NCBI GenBank assembly: GCA_937889515.1
Contig: CALAOV010000320.1
Span: 1-41,934, forward strand
Reading direction: 5' to 3'
From: an uncultured Myxococcales bacterium
Lineage (GTDB): Bacteria > Myxococcota_A > Polyangia > Fen-1088
DNA: 41,934 bases
Shown piece by piece: positions 17,734 through 30,740 of the stretch (position 1 is its first letter; the number at the start of each line of letters is the position of its first letter). The position numbers and the translations under genes were made by a program. Below the pieces are notes generated by a model. It saw nothing but the letters and a program-made list of their open reading frames with translations. It made no database searches and was not told the DNA's origin.

Positions 17734-19707
17734 GTGATGCGCGTCGCCGCGCGCCGGCCGTCACCCGCGGCGCTCTTCCTGTTGCTCTCGCTGCTGCTCG
17801 TGGTGGCCGGGCTGTCGCTCCACCCGATGGCGGAATCGGATCTGTTTTTCCGCATCCAGGCCGGCCGGGAGATCCTGACTCGCCACGGGCTGCCCGGCCG
17901 GAACCTGTTTTCGTTCACCTATCCCGACTACCCCGATCTCGACACCTCCTGGCTGTTCGAGGTGGGCGCGGCCGTCCTCTACGGTCGGGGCGGCTTTCCG
18001 GGGATCGTGGTGAGCAAGACCCTGGTGCTGGTGGGGGTCTTCGCGGGGGCCTTCTGGCTTTGCCGCCGTCGCGGGGCGGGCGCGGCGGCCAGTGCGCTGG
18101 CGCTGGCGGCGGCCGCCTTCGTGGGGCGCGACCGGCTCGTCGAGCGGCCGCACATCTTCTCGCTCGCCGGCGAGGTGGCGACGCTGGCGGCGATCGATCT
18201 GGTCGTCGAAGGCGGTGTGGCGGCCGCCGCCCGCGTCGGCGTCGCTTTTCTAGCCACCGTCGTGGTGTGGGCCAACCTCCATGCGGGGGTGTTCGTCGCG
18301 CCGATCCTGATCGGGGCGGCCGCGGTGGGCGCGGCGCTCGATCGGGGCGGCGGCGCCCGACGGCTGGCGCTGCTCGCGGGCGCCTCGGCGCTCGGCACGC
18401 TGGCCACCCCGGTCGGTCTCGGCCTTTATCGCTACCTGCGGCTTCACCTCGAGCTTCCCGCGCTGCACCCCGTCGACGAGTTTCGGGCCCCGACCTGGAT
18501 CTCAGACGCGCCGCTCTTCCTCTACCTGGTCGGGCTGCTGGCGGTGGTGGCGATCGGGCTTCCGAGGGGCGGCGCGGCCCGCCGCCGGACGCTCCTTCGC
18601 GCGCTCGCCCCCGTGCTCCCGCTGGCGGCGCTCACCGTTCACGCGGTCCGTTTCGGCGCCGACCTGGCGCTCGTGAGCGCCCCGCTGCTGGCCGTCGCCC
18701 TGACCGGCCTCGCAGCTCGGCTGGCGGCGCGCTGGCCCGGCCTGCGGACGTCGCCTCTGCCGGCGATCGTGGTCGCCGCCCTGCTGGGCGGGTTCGCCGT
18801 CGCGCCCCGTCTGGCCGCGGCGTCCGCCTTTCGCGAAGGGATCGCGCTCGACGCGCGCGAGCTGCCGCTGCAGGCGATCGTCTTCGCCAACGAGAACCAG
18901 CTCCGCGATCGGATGTACAACGACTTCGAGACCGGGTCGTATCTCCTGTTCGAACCCATCGGCGGATACCCGCGCCATCGGGTCTTCGTCGATCCTCGGC
19001 TGCCGGCCTATCCACCCGAGATGCACCGCCTGCTCGGCCGCGCGGACGTCGGGCGCGACGAATGGAGCGCGGCGATGGACCGCTACGGCGTCGAGACAGC
19101 CCTGCTCGCCTACGCGGGCCTCAACCGGCGGGTGTCGTGGTGGGATCCGACCCGCTGGGCGTTGGTTTTCCGGGGCGGCGACGCGCGCGTGTTCGTGCGC
19201 CGGCTCCCCCGCTACGCGCCGCTCATCGCGGCGCGGGAGATCCCGGCCACCTTCGGTTTCTCCGTCGAGGACGGGACGACCACGCTCCCCATCGACGAGC
19301 GTCCGTCGGCGTCTCCGGTATCGGATTGCGAGTGGAGCCGCCGGCTCGGCGATCTCCTGTTCGAGCTCGACGGCACCCTGTCGTCCCGCGCGCGCCAGGC
19401 CTACGCGCAGGCCCTGGCGGCGCCGCCCGGTTGCCTGGCGCCGGCGGACGAGGCGCGGATCTGCGCCTGGCTGGGCGCGCTCGATCTCGAAGCGGGACGG
19501 GCGGCCTCGGCGCTGGACCTTCTGGTCCGGGCCCTGGCCCGAGGCGATCGGGACCTGACGACCTTCACCAACCGGGCCGCCGCGCTCGAAGCGCTCGGTC
19601 GGCGGATCGAGGCGGCAGACGCCTGGGGCGCCGTCGCCGCACGCGCCGGCGATTCGGCGCTGGCCACCCGCGCGCGCGAGCGCCGGGCCCACCTCGCTGG
19701 CCCGTGA
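17734..19707 (+). CDS. Polytopic membrane protein (GT-C-like topology) with C-terminal soluble, TPR-like region
   Basis: Many TM helices; early motif MAESDLFFRIQAGREI...DLDTSWLFEV; helical repeats at C-terminus (SALDLLVRALARGDRDLTTFTNRAAALEALGRRIEAADAWG). Confidence 0.7.
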   Translation: MMRVAARRPSPAALFLLLSLLLVVAGLSLHPMAESDLFFRIQAGREILTRHGLPGRNLFSFTYPDYPDLDTSWLFEVGAAVLYGRGGFPGIVVSKTLVLVGVFAGAFWLCRRRGAGAAASALALAAAAFVGRDRLVERPHIFSLAGEVATLAAIDLVVEGGVAAAARVGVAFLATVVVWANLHAGVFVAPILIGAAAVGAALDRGGGARRLALLAGASALGTLATPVGLGLYRYLRLHLELPALHPVDEFRAPTWISDAPLFLYLVGLLAVVAIGLPRGGAARRRTLLRALAPVLPLAALTVHAVRFGADLALVSAPLLAVALTGLAARLAARWPGLRTSPLPAIVVAALLGGFAVAPRLAAASAFREGIALDARELPLQAIVFANENQLRDRMYNDFETGSYLLFEPIGGYPRHRVFVDPRLPAYPPEMHRLLGRADVGRDEWSAAMDRYGVETALLAYAGLNRRVSWWDPTRWALVFRGGDARVFVRRLPRYAPLIAAREIPATFGFSVEDGTTTLPIDERPSASPVSDCEWSRRLGDLLFELDGTLSSRARQAYAQALAAPPGCLAPADEARICAWLGALDLEAGRAASALDLLVRALARGDRDLTTFTNRAAALEALGRRIEAADAWGAVAARAGDSALATRARERRAHLAGP

Positions 19708-19745
19708 CGACCGGCCGCGCTCGATAGCCGTTGCTGCGCTTGCCG

Positions 19746-21512
19746 TCAGTTGCTGCGGTTGCCGCTCAACGTCGCGGTGACCAGCGCGCGACCCAGGTTG
19801 GTGCGCAGATCGACCGACCAGGTGCCGACCTGTCCCGGGTTGATTCCGCTCGAGCCGAGGACGCTGGCGCGCCCGTCCCCGTGGGTCTCGACCAGCGGCG
19901 TCGAGCCCGAGAGGTAGAGGTCGAGGCCCACCCCGTCGGCCCCCTCGAACGTGCTGTCGAGCTCGGCGGCCAGGGTCTCGAGGCCGGAGGTGCAGGCGCC
20001 CACCAGGCAACCGGCGGGTTGCGCCACGGCGGGGCAGAGGCTGTCGTCGAGCGCGGCGCATCCCGTCGCCGTCCCATCGGGGGTTTGCGCCAGCGCGAAG
20101 AGGGCGGGAATCAGGTCCGCCGCGCTGCCGGGTAGGCCCCGGGAAGCGAGCGCCAGCGGGCCAAACGCGGTTCGCGCCACGGTTCCGAGGCGCAGGGTGA
20201 ACCCGTGGTTGCCGATGACCAGCAGGGCGTCGGTGGCGGTCGCGGTCGCGGTGGCGGTCAAGATCGGCAACCCCAGCGGCGCGAGCGGAACTACCCCCGG
20301 TCCGCTGGGCGGACCGAAGACGGCGCTCGCGAGGGTGTGGGTGACGACGTAGCCGCCGGGGATGCTGCTGGGCGCGATGGTGAGCACCGACTGCAGCGTC
20401 ACCGCGTCGAGCAGCCCGGCGGCGTCGGCGGCGATGGCCGGCAGCGCCAGCAGCGCCGCCGGCGTTGGGCTGCCGAATAGGCCGAGCGCGATCGCGTCCA
20501 GGCTCTCGGCGCCCCCGCCGTCGCGCGCGCTCCGACAGCCGGTTGGTGCGCCCGTGCCGTCGACGAGCATCACGCCGCGCCGGGCGCCCAGCGCATCGGC
20601 CAGGGCCACTTGCCCGGCGGACGACAGCGCGTCGATGGTGTCGTCGAGCCAGAGCTGAGCCGGATCGAGTGGACAGTCGCTCAGATCGGCCCAGGCCGCG
20701 GCCAGCGGGGCCGCGGCCGCCAGCGGCGGCTGGAAGGTCAGGGTCGAGGTCACGGCAAAGGTCCCCACCGGATCGGGCGTCGCGTCGGTGAGCGGCAAGG
20801 CGACCTCCACGGTGCTGTCCGCCAGCAGGCTCGATCCGGGGATGTCGACGCACCCCTCGGCCACCACCGTCTGCTCCGTGCCGTGCACGTCGAGCGCCCG
20901 ACCGATCGCCGCGCTCACCTGGCCGGTGTCCACCAGGTCGTAGAGCGCCGTATCGCCCACGGCCAGCGCGATGATCTCGCGGGCGGGGGCTGGAAGGCGC
21001 GCCAGATCGAGGTCGCGGCAGGAGAGCTCGTCGAAGAACAGCACCTGCAGGCCGGTCGTCAGGGCGGCCGCGGTGCTCGACGGCGCGAAGAAGGGCGCCA
21101 CCAGCACGCTGGCGTGCATCCCCGTCTCCACGATCACCGCCACGGTGGTGGTCGCGTCGCCGATGGTGGCCTGAATCTGGAAGGTGGTGGCGAGGCCGGC
21201 GCGCACCCCCACGGTGGCCGTTCCGGACGTGTCCGTCACGGCGCTGGCTGCGGCAAGCGTCGCGCCTTGAGCCCCGGCGCCCGCCCCCTCGACGATGGCG
21301 AAGGCGACGGTCTGGCCGGGGGCCGCCTGACCTCGCTCGGTGAGGACGACGCTGGCCGTCCCCCCCTCGCCCGGGCTGAGCGCGATGGTATTCATCGGCG
21401 ACGCGAGCGCGAAGTCGCCCGGTTGTACGACCGACTCCGGGCTGCGGCCGGCGCAGGCCCCCACCAGCAACGCCAGCAACGGAAACGCGCCCGCCGGCCA
21501 GGGTGTGGACAA
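19746..21512 (-). CDS. Ig-like domain lipoprotein
   Basis: Only the C-terminal part of the 19746-23849 ORF is plausible: TTG at 21512 gives LSTPWPAGAFPLLALLVGAC (lipobox), then bacterial Ig-like pattern SPGEGGTASVVLTERGQAAPGQTVAFAIVEGAGAG...ATVGVRAG. Confidence 0.68.
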   Translation of the reverse strand: MSTPWPAGAFPLLALLVGACAGRSPESVVQPGDFALASPMNTIALSPGEGGTASVVLTERGQAAPGQTVAFAIVEGAGAGAQGATLAAASAVTDTSGTATVGVRAGLATTFQIQATIGDATTTVAVIVETGMHASVLVAPFFAPSSTAAALTTGLQVLFFDELSCRDLDLARLPAPAREIIALAVGDTALYDLVDTGQVSAAIGRALDVHGTEQTVVAEGCVDIPGSSLLADSTVEVALPLTDATPDPVGTFAVTSTLTFQPPLAAAAPLAAAWADLSDCPLDPAQLWLDDTIDALSSAGQVALADALGARRGVMLVDGTGAPTGCRSARDGGGAESLDAIALGLFGSPTPAALLALPAIAADAAGLLDAVTLQSVLTIAPSSIPGGYVVTHTLASAVFGPPSGPGVVPLAPLGLPILTATATATATDALLVIGNHGFTLRLGTVARTAFGPLALASRGLPGSAADLIPALFALAQTPDGTATGCAALDDSLCPAVAQPAGCLVGACTSGLETLAAELDSTFEGADGVGLDLYLSGSTPLVETHGDGRASVLGSSGINPGQVGTWSVDLRTNLGRALVTATLSGNRSN

Positions 21513-21572
21513 ACTGTGGAGTCTTTTGAGCTGGATCGCCCGGGTCCGGGGAGCCAAGCTCGCTCCGCGCGC

Positions 21573-25114
<3,542 letters not shown>

Positions 25115-25118
<4 letters not shown>

Positions 25119-25864
25119 GCGCCGCCGTCCGCGCTCACGGAGACCGGCGTCTCGCAGGTGAACGAGACGGCGTCGCAGCCGAGCCCGCTCGTGGGATCGC
25201 AGTCGCTGGAGGTGTTGCAGGGCTGGTGGAGCTCCTGGTAGGGGAAACAGACGCCCAGCGAGGCGCTGCCGGCAATCGAGCTCAGGTTCTGGCCCGTCCC
25301 CTGAGAGAGACAGTAAAGGCCGCTCAGGCACTCTTGCGTCATGTCGCAGCGCTCGCCCACCGGAATGAATCCGGTGAACAGCCCCCCGCACCCCGATAGC
25401 GCGTCTTGCACGTCGGGGACCGCCGTCTGGGTGCCGGCGCAGGGGCGACCCTGATAGGAGGCGAGGCAGGCCGTCGCCGACGATGGGTTGAGGCCGAGGA
25501 GCCCCTCGGCCACCGCCGTCGAGACCAGGGCCAGCTGCTGCGTGATCGCGACCGCCGCCCGCGCTTCACAGGAGGAGCCTGCGTCCGCGCCGCTGGAGGC
25601 AGCCGGCGTCGTTCCGCCGTCGGCGCTGCACGATCCCCCCGTGGTCGAGCCGGCGTCGGCGCCGACGACCCCGCCGCCATCGGGGCCGGACGCCGCGGCG
25701 TCCTGAGGATGGGGGCTGCCACAGCAGGCCTGGCGGGCACAAAAAGCCTGCGCCAATCCAGTCGTAAAGCCGTCGAGGGTCGCGATCGTCGCGACCGGTG
25801 TGCCGGTTCCCGAATCGCAGCCCGCGAGCAGGAACAGCGCCAGACAGAGTGACCTATGCCGCAT
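25115..25864 (-). CDS. Cys-rich lipoprotein
   Basis: Lipobox LFLLAGC; many Cys (CARQACC, CAGTQ, CDMTQECLSGLYC, CNTSSDCDPTSGLGCD). Confidence 0.7.
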
Positions 25865-25999
25865 CGTCTGTTTTCAATATCATGCTTGACGCACCGAGCG
25901 CGCGTGACGGCCATTCCGCTGCGCGCCGCGTCGAATTCTCTACCTGAGCGCATCTAGGGGCTGGTCGGGGCCCAACACCCACACTATGATCCGCGCATC

Positions 26000-26302
26000 T
26001 TGTCTCGCGAAGCCGCCCGCCCGCGGCAAAAAGCCGCACCTTCACCGACGGTCCGTCTCCTCCTGCAGGACGTGGCCGAGGGGATTCGTGTCCTTCAAAC
26101 GCGCGATGGGGTCGACCTGACCGACGAGCAGATCCTCGAGCGCGCGCGCAACATCGTGACGGGACTCCTCGGAAACTATCGCATCCGATCGATCGATCCG
26201 GGCGACCGGCGCGAGCAGCGTCCGGTTCAGCAGATGAACTTCCTCGACGAGATCGAGGCGCGGGCCGAAGCGCGCAACAACGGCCGACCCGGCCGCGCCT
26301 GA
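26000..26302 (+). CDS. Small hypothetical protein
   Basis: TTG-initiated 100-aa ORF, amphipathic helical pattern; fills a gap between surface-protein genes. Confidence 0.45.
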   Translation: MSREAARPRQKAAPSPTVRLLLQDVAEGIRVLQTRDGVDLTDEQILERARNIVTGLLGNYRIRSIDPGDRREQRPVQQMNFLDEIEARAEARNNGRPGRA

Positions 26303-26338
26303 GCGCGCTCGGGCCTGGGCCCCGATTTTGGCTCAAGC

Positions 26339-29300
26339 GTGGCCGCGGTCCGGCCGACTGTTTGGGTGGGGAAGACTGCCATGCCCGAGCCTTCGGGCTG
26401 CAGTCCGTGCAAAACATACGTGCAGACTCGGTTAGGTCGCTTGGGAAGCTCGATTCAGCTGGTGCGTTCGTTCCGCGCGGGCTGGATCGGCGTGGCGAGC
26501 GCGGCGGTGGTCGCGCTCGGATCCGGGGGCGGAATGGCGCGCGCGGCCACCTGCACCTGGTCCAACGTCGCGGCGGGAAACTACAGCACGGGCATCTGGT
26601 CCTGCGGGCATGCGCCGACCTCGTCTGACGACGTCTTCTTCGACAAGACCAACGGGACCAACGTGGGCTGCACGTTCGACGTGGCCGTCAACGTCAACTC
26701 CATCACCTTCCAGAACGCCTATTCGGCCACGGTCACCGGGGGCGCGCCGTCGATCGTGGTGGTGGGCGGCTGGACGATGTCGACGGGAACGTTCACCGGC
26801 GGCGGCGGCACGGTGCAGATGGGCGGCACGATCTCGCTCACCGGGGGAACGTTCACCGCCCCCACGGGCACGGTGCAGATCGGGGGCGGGCTGTCGCTGA
26901 GCGGGGGAACCTTCACGGCCTCCAGCGGCACGGTGCAGATCGGGGGCGCCTTCACCCGCACCTCCGGGACGTTCACCGCCAGCACCGGGACGGTGATCCT
27001 GAACGCGACCGGCCCAGTCACCCACAGCTTCGGGAGCCGAACCTTCAACAAGTTGATCGTCAACGACGGCCTGGTCGGCTACTGGAACCTCGACGAGAAC
27101 GGCGGCACCGCGCTGGCCGACCGGTCGGGCTACAACAACAACCTCACGCTCAGCGCCGCGTCCTTCACGACCAGCGTGCCGTCGGTCAATTTCGCCGACA
27201 CCTCCGGGGTGGCCTTCACCGGCGCTGTGTCGGCGCAGCTCGCGGCCACGCCCCCGACCAGATTTCCGGCCGCCACGGCGGCGGAGAGTATCAGCGTCTG
27301 GGTGAAGCTGGGCGCCACCACCGGGACGCAGGACATGGTGGCTCTCGGCGACGGAACCAACGGCGTGAAGCTGGGTCTAAACGGGGGGATTCTCTCCGCC
27401 TGGACCTGGGGTGGGACCTCGCTGGTCACCGGAACGACGCCGGTCGATGGAAACTGGCATCAGGTCGTCCTCACCTACGACGGGTCGACCAACAAGCTCT
27501 ACCTCGACGGCGTGCTGGCCAACTCCACCGGCACGGCCCGCGTGGCGGCGACGACCACCAAGGCGTACCTCGGCACGTATGATGGTGTCCACGAGCTGAT
27601 GGCCAGCGGTGGGGCGCTCGACGACGTCCGGATCTACAACCGCGCGCTGACCCTCACCGAAGTGAGCGGCCTCGCGCTCGGCGGAATGCCGGCGACCGGC
27701 GCGGTGACGCATACCTTCAACGACAATTTCGCCGCGTCCGGCGACGTCGTGATCGCCTCGGGCGTCGTGACCAGCCCGCACGCCGTCACGGTCGGTGGAA
27801 GCTGGTTGAACTACGGCGGGATCTCCACGGAGACCGGGACCCTGACGCTCAATGGCGGATCGGGCGTCCTCCTTTCCGGCGGCCAGGTCATGGCGGGCAA
27901 CCTGACGATCAGCAGCGGTTCGTACACCCTGGCCGACCGCCTGTGGGCCGGGAACCGGACCTTGACCGTGAACGGCACGCTCAACGGGGGATCCTACGTC
28001 GTGCACGCCGGGACGCTGGTGGGCAGCGGGACGTTCGCGGCTGGAACGGGGACCGTCGTGCTGGACAACACGCAGACGCTGGGGACCTCCCTCGCCTCGG
28101 CCTTCTACAACCTGAGGATCGAAGATCCGACGGAGACCAACCTGGTCGCCTACTGGAAGCTGGACGAGGTGAACGGCACCAGCTTCGCGGATCTCTCCGG
28201 CACCACCGGAAACACCGGCACCCTGGTGGGCGGCGCGAGCTGGACCACCGCCGCGCCGAGCATCGGTTTCGACGATGCCGCCGGGTTGAGCTTCGACGGC
28301 TCGACGGGCTATGCGTCGATGGGCACCAACAAGGTTCCGGCGGCGAACAAGTCCCAGACGATCAGCTTCTGGGCCAAGTTTCCGTCGACGAGCGGTGTCC
28401 ACGACATGGTGACGCTGATGGATGCGGCCGATGCGAGCGGACTCGAGATCGGGATCAACGGCGGGAATCTGAACGTCTGGGAATACGGAGGTCCCATCCT
28501 CATCAGCATGGTGGCGCCCAGCATCAACACCTGGCACCACATCGCATACGTCTACAACACGGCTGGAGCCGGCACGGACCAGCTCTACGTCGATGGGGTG
28601 GTCAACACGGGCGGCGGTAACACGACGACGCACCAGACCGGTACCCCGACCGTTGCGTATCTCGGGACGTGGAACGCCGGATCCGAGCTCTACAACGGTC
28701 AACTGGACGACGTCAGAGTCTACAGTACTGCCCTGTCGTCGACCCAGGTCGCTCAGCTCGCGGCCGGGCGCTACGCGGGAACCGGCGGTTACGGGACAGT
28801 TACGCTCGGAGTCGGCGTCACGGCCGGGGGACTTCTGGCGCTCGATGCCGGCAATCTCGACGCCAACGGCAATACGATGAACGCCTCGCTCGCCAGCTCG
28901 GTCACGACCGGGACCTATACCGTCGGCAGCGCAGCGCAGACCTTCTCGGGAGGGCTGACCGTGCAGCCGAGCGGGACCCTGACCCTCCTATCCGGCACGG
29001 GCAGCGTTTCGCTGGGCAACGGCAAGGGGCTGACGATCGACGGGACGCTCAACGCGTCGGCCGCCGGCGCGACCATCAAGAGCAGCTCCGGGTCGTACAC
29101 CTTCAAGGTCGGGTCGGTCGCGACCGCCACGCCGACATTGAACATCACCGGCCTGGCCGTGCAGAACACCGATACCAACGGAATGTGGATCGACGCCGAC
29201 ACCGGCGCGACGACCACCTTCACGCGTTTCGACAACATCGCCTTCAGCAGCGGCACCGGCGCGCAGCTCCTGCAGATCTACGCGGCGACCCTCTATCTGG

Positions 29301-30736
29301 GATCGGGCGGCTGCACCTTCGACGGCAGCACCACGGTCGCCGTCAAGCTCACCGGCAACGGAACCGGCGTCGACGGCACGGAGACGCGGGCGGTCTTCGG
29401 CGGAGCGACCTGTGCGACCAATACCGCCGGCATCTGCGCCACCAGCGAGAAGTCGGACGACGACGCCAACAACGACGGCATCGGGGACAACCTGGCGAGC
29501 AACGGCGCGGTGGTGCAGTTCGCGCGGTCGGCCAGCTACGCGGGCGGCACGTTCCAAGGTTTCCCGACGGCGGCCTTCGATTGGAACACCTTCACGTACT
29601 ACGCGACCTACGCGGTCTTCCGGAACGAGGCGGGCAGCGCCGACATCGTCTACGTCCGCGACGAGTCGGGGAACGCGCTCTATTCCTGGACCACCGGCAC
29701 GAACGAAAACATCATCGGCACGCCGCAGTGGACCACCGTGGCCGGCACACACTACGTCTATGTGGCGACCAACAACACCGCCAACACGGGCAAGGTCTAT
29801 CGCCTGGTGGATAACGGCACGTCGCTGGCTCTCGACGCCGTCTGGTCGGCTCTGGCGGGCGGTAACCCCTACGCCTGCACCTGCACCATCAAGTCGCAGC
29901 TCTCGCTGGACGCCAACAACGTCTACTGGGCCGGCACGACCGGCAGCGGCGGAACGCTGACCCAGCTGCTCATGGAGATCGGTCAGACCTCGCAGTCGGT
30001 GTTGACCGGATGGCCGCTCACCACCCCCGCCAGCGTCACCACCTCGTCGCCCCAGCTGGCGACGAGCGGGGGAACCACCAAGGTCTATCTGGGCATCTCG
30101 GGCGATCTCCTCCAGCTCGACGTGACCGGGACGACGTTCGTCACCAACAGCAATCCCGGGACGATCAACGGACGCGTCAGCATCGGCACCAGCAGCGCCA
30201 GCGGCATCACCCGCGTCTTTGCCGGGGACACCAGCAAGGTGATGTGGGCCATCAGTCCCACGAATTTTACGGGTGCCAACTACCTCTGGAAGTACACCGC
30301 GGCGAGCAGCATCGGCGGGTCGAACTACTACGACTACCTCACCGACACGGTCCAGTTCGGTACGGCCGGGGGAACGGTCATCGTGCTGACCGGCGCGGGC
30401 AACGGCGGAAGCCCCGGCACGGGCGTGGTCCTGAACGCCAGCTACCCGTTCACGCTCAACGCGTCCGATCCGATCACCTCGGCGCCGCTGTACACCGGCG
30501 GCGTGATGGTGGTGGGGACCACCCTCGGCAAGCTGTATTTCCTCGACCGCAACACCGGCACCAGCCCGGGCGTCTCGATCATCGCCGAATACTACTTTGG
30601 CCCCACCGAATCGGTCTCGGCCATCGGGTTCGATTCCAACGTCAACCGCTACATGGTCTCGACCTCGGCGGCGACCAAGGACGGTCGCCTCTACTACTTC
30701 GACCTCGTGAGTGATCCGACCCCGACCTTCAAGTAG
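26339..30736 (+). CDS. Large exported LamG-domain protein (two LamG/concanavalin-like modules) with C-terminal beta-propeller-like region
   Basis: LVGYWNLDENGGTALADRSGYNNNLTL...DGNWHQVVLTYDGSTNKLYLDGVL...LDDVRIYNRALT and LVAYWKLDEVNGTSFADLSG...NTWHHIAYVYNTAGAGTDQLYVDGVV...LDDVRVYSTALS; real start may be ATG 26381. Confidence 0.83.
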   Translation: MAAVRPTVWVGKTAMPEPSGCSPCKTYVQTRLGRLGSSIQLVRSFRAGWIGVASAAVVALGSGGGMARAATCTWSNVAAGNYSTGIWSCGHAPTSSDDVFFDKTNGTNVGCTFDVAVNVNSITFQNAYSATVTGGAPSIVVVGGWTMSTGTFTGGGGTVQMGGTISLTGGTFTAPTGTVQIGGGLSLSGGTFTASSGTVQIGGAFTRTSGTFTASTGTVILNATGPVTHSFGSRTFNKLIVNDGLVGYWNLDENGGTALADRSGYNNNLTLSAASFTTSVPSVNFADTSGVAFTGAVSAQLAATPPTRFPAATAAESISVWVKLGATTGTQDMVALGDGTNGVKLGLNGGILSAWTWGGTSLVTGTTPVDGNWHQVVLTYDGSTNKLYLDGVLANSTGTARVAATTTKAYLGTYDGVHELMASGGALDDVRIYNRALTLTEVSGLALGGMPATGAVTHTFNDNFAASGDVVIASGVVTSPHAVTVGGSWLNYGGISTETGTLTLNGGSGVLLSGGQVMAGNLTISSGSYTLADRLWAGNRTLTVNGTLNGGSYVVHAGTLVGSGTFAAGTGTVVLDNTQTLGTSLASAFYNLRIEDPTETNLVAYWKLDEVNGTSFADLSGTTGNTGTLVGGASWTTAAPSIGFDDAAGLSFDGSTGYASMGTNKVPAANKSQTISFWAKFPSTSGVHDMVTLMDAADASGLEIGINGGNLNVWEYGGPILISMVAPSINTWHHIAYVYNTAGAGTDQLYVDGVVNTGGGNTTTHQTGTPTVAYLGTWNAGSELYNGQLDDVRVYSTALSSTQVAQLAAGRYAGTGGYGTVTLGVGVTAGGLLALDAGNLDANGNTMNASLASSVTTGTYTVGSAAQTFSGGLTVQPSGTLTLLSGTGSVSLGNGKGLTIDGTLNASAAGATIKSSSGSYTFKVGSVATATPTLNITGLAVQNTDTNGMWIDADTGATTTFTRFDNIAFSSGTGAQLLQIYAATLYLGSGGCTFDGSTTVAVKLTGNGTGVDGTETRAVFGGATCATNTAGICATSEKSDDDANNDGIGDNLASNGAVVQFARSASYAGGTFQGFPTAAFDWNTFTYYATYAVFRNEAGSADIVYVRDESGNALYSWTTGTNENIIGTPQWTTVAGTHYVYVATNNTANTGKVYRLVDNGTSLALDAVWSALAGGNPYACTCTIKSQLSLDANNVYWAGTTGSGGTLTQLLMEIGQTSQSVLTGWPLTTPASVTTSSPQLATSGGTTKVYLGISGDLLQLDVTGTTFVTNSNPGTINGRVSIGTSSASGITRVFAGDTSKVMWAISPTNFTGANYLWKYTAASSIGGSNYYDYLTDTVQFGTAGGTVIVLTGAGNGGSPGTGVVLNASYPFTLNASDPITSAPLYTGGVMVVGTTLGKLYFLDRNTGTSPGVSIIAEYYFGPTESVSAIGFDSNVNRYMVSTSAATKDGRLYYFDLVSDPTPTFK
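26785..26999 (+). repeat. 60-bp coding tandem repeat (about 4 units, 20 aa each)
   Basis: Unit boundaries GGGAACGTTCACC at 26785, 26845, 26905 (GGGAACCTTCACG) and 26965; protein unit GGTFTAPTGTVQIGGGLSLS. Confidence 0.85.
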
Positions 30737-30740
30737 ACCC

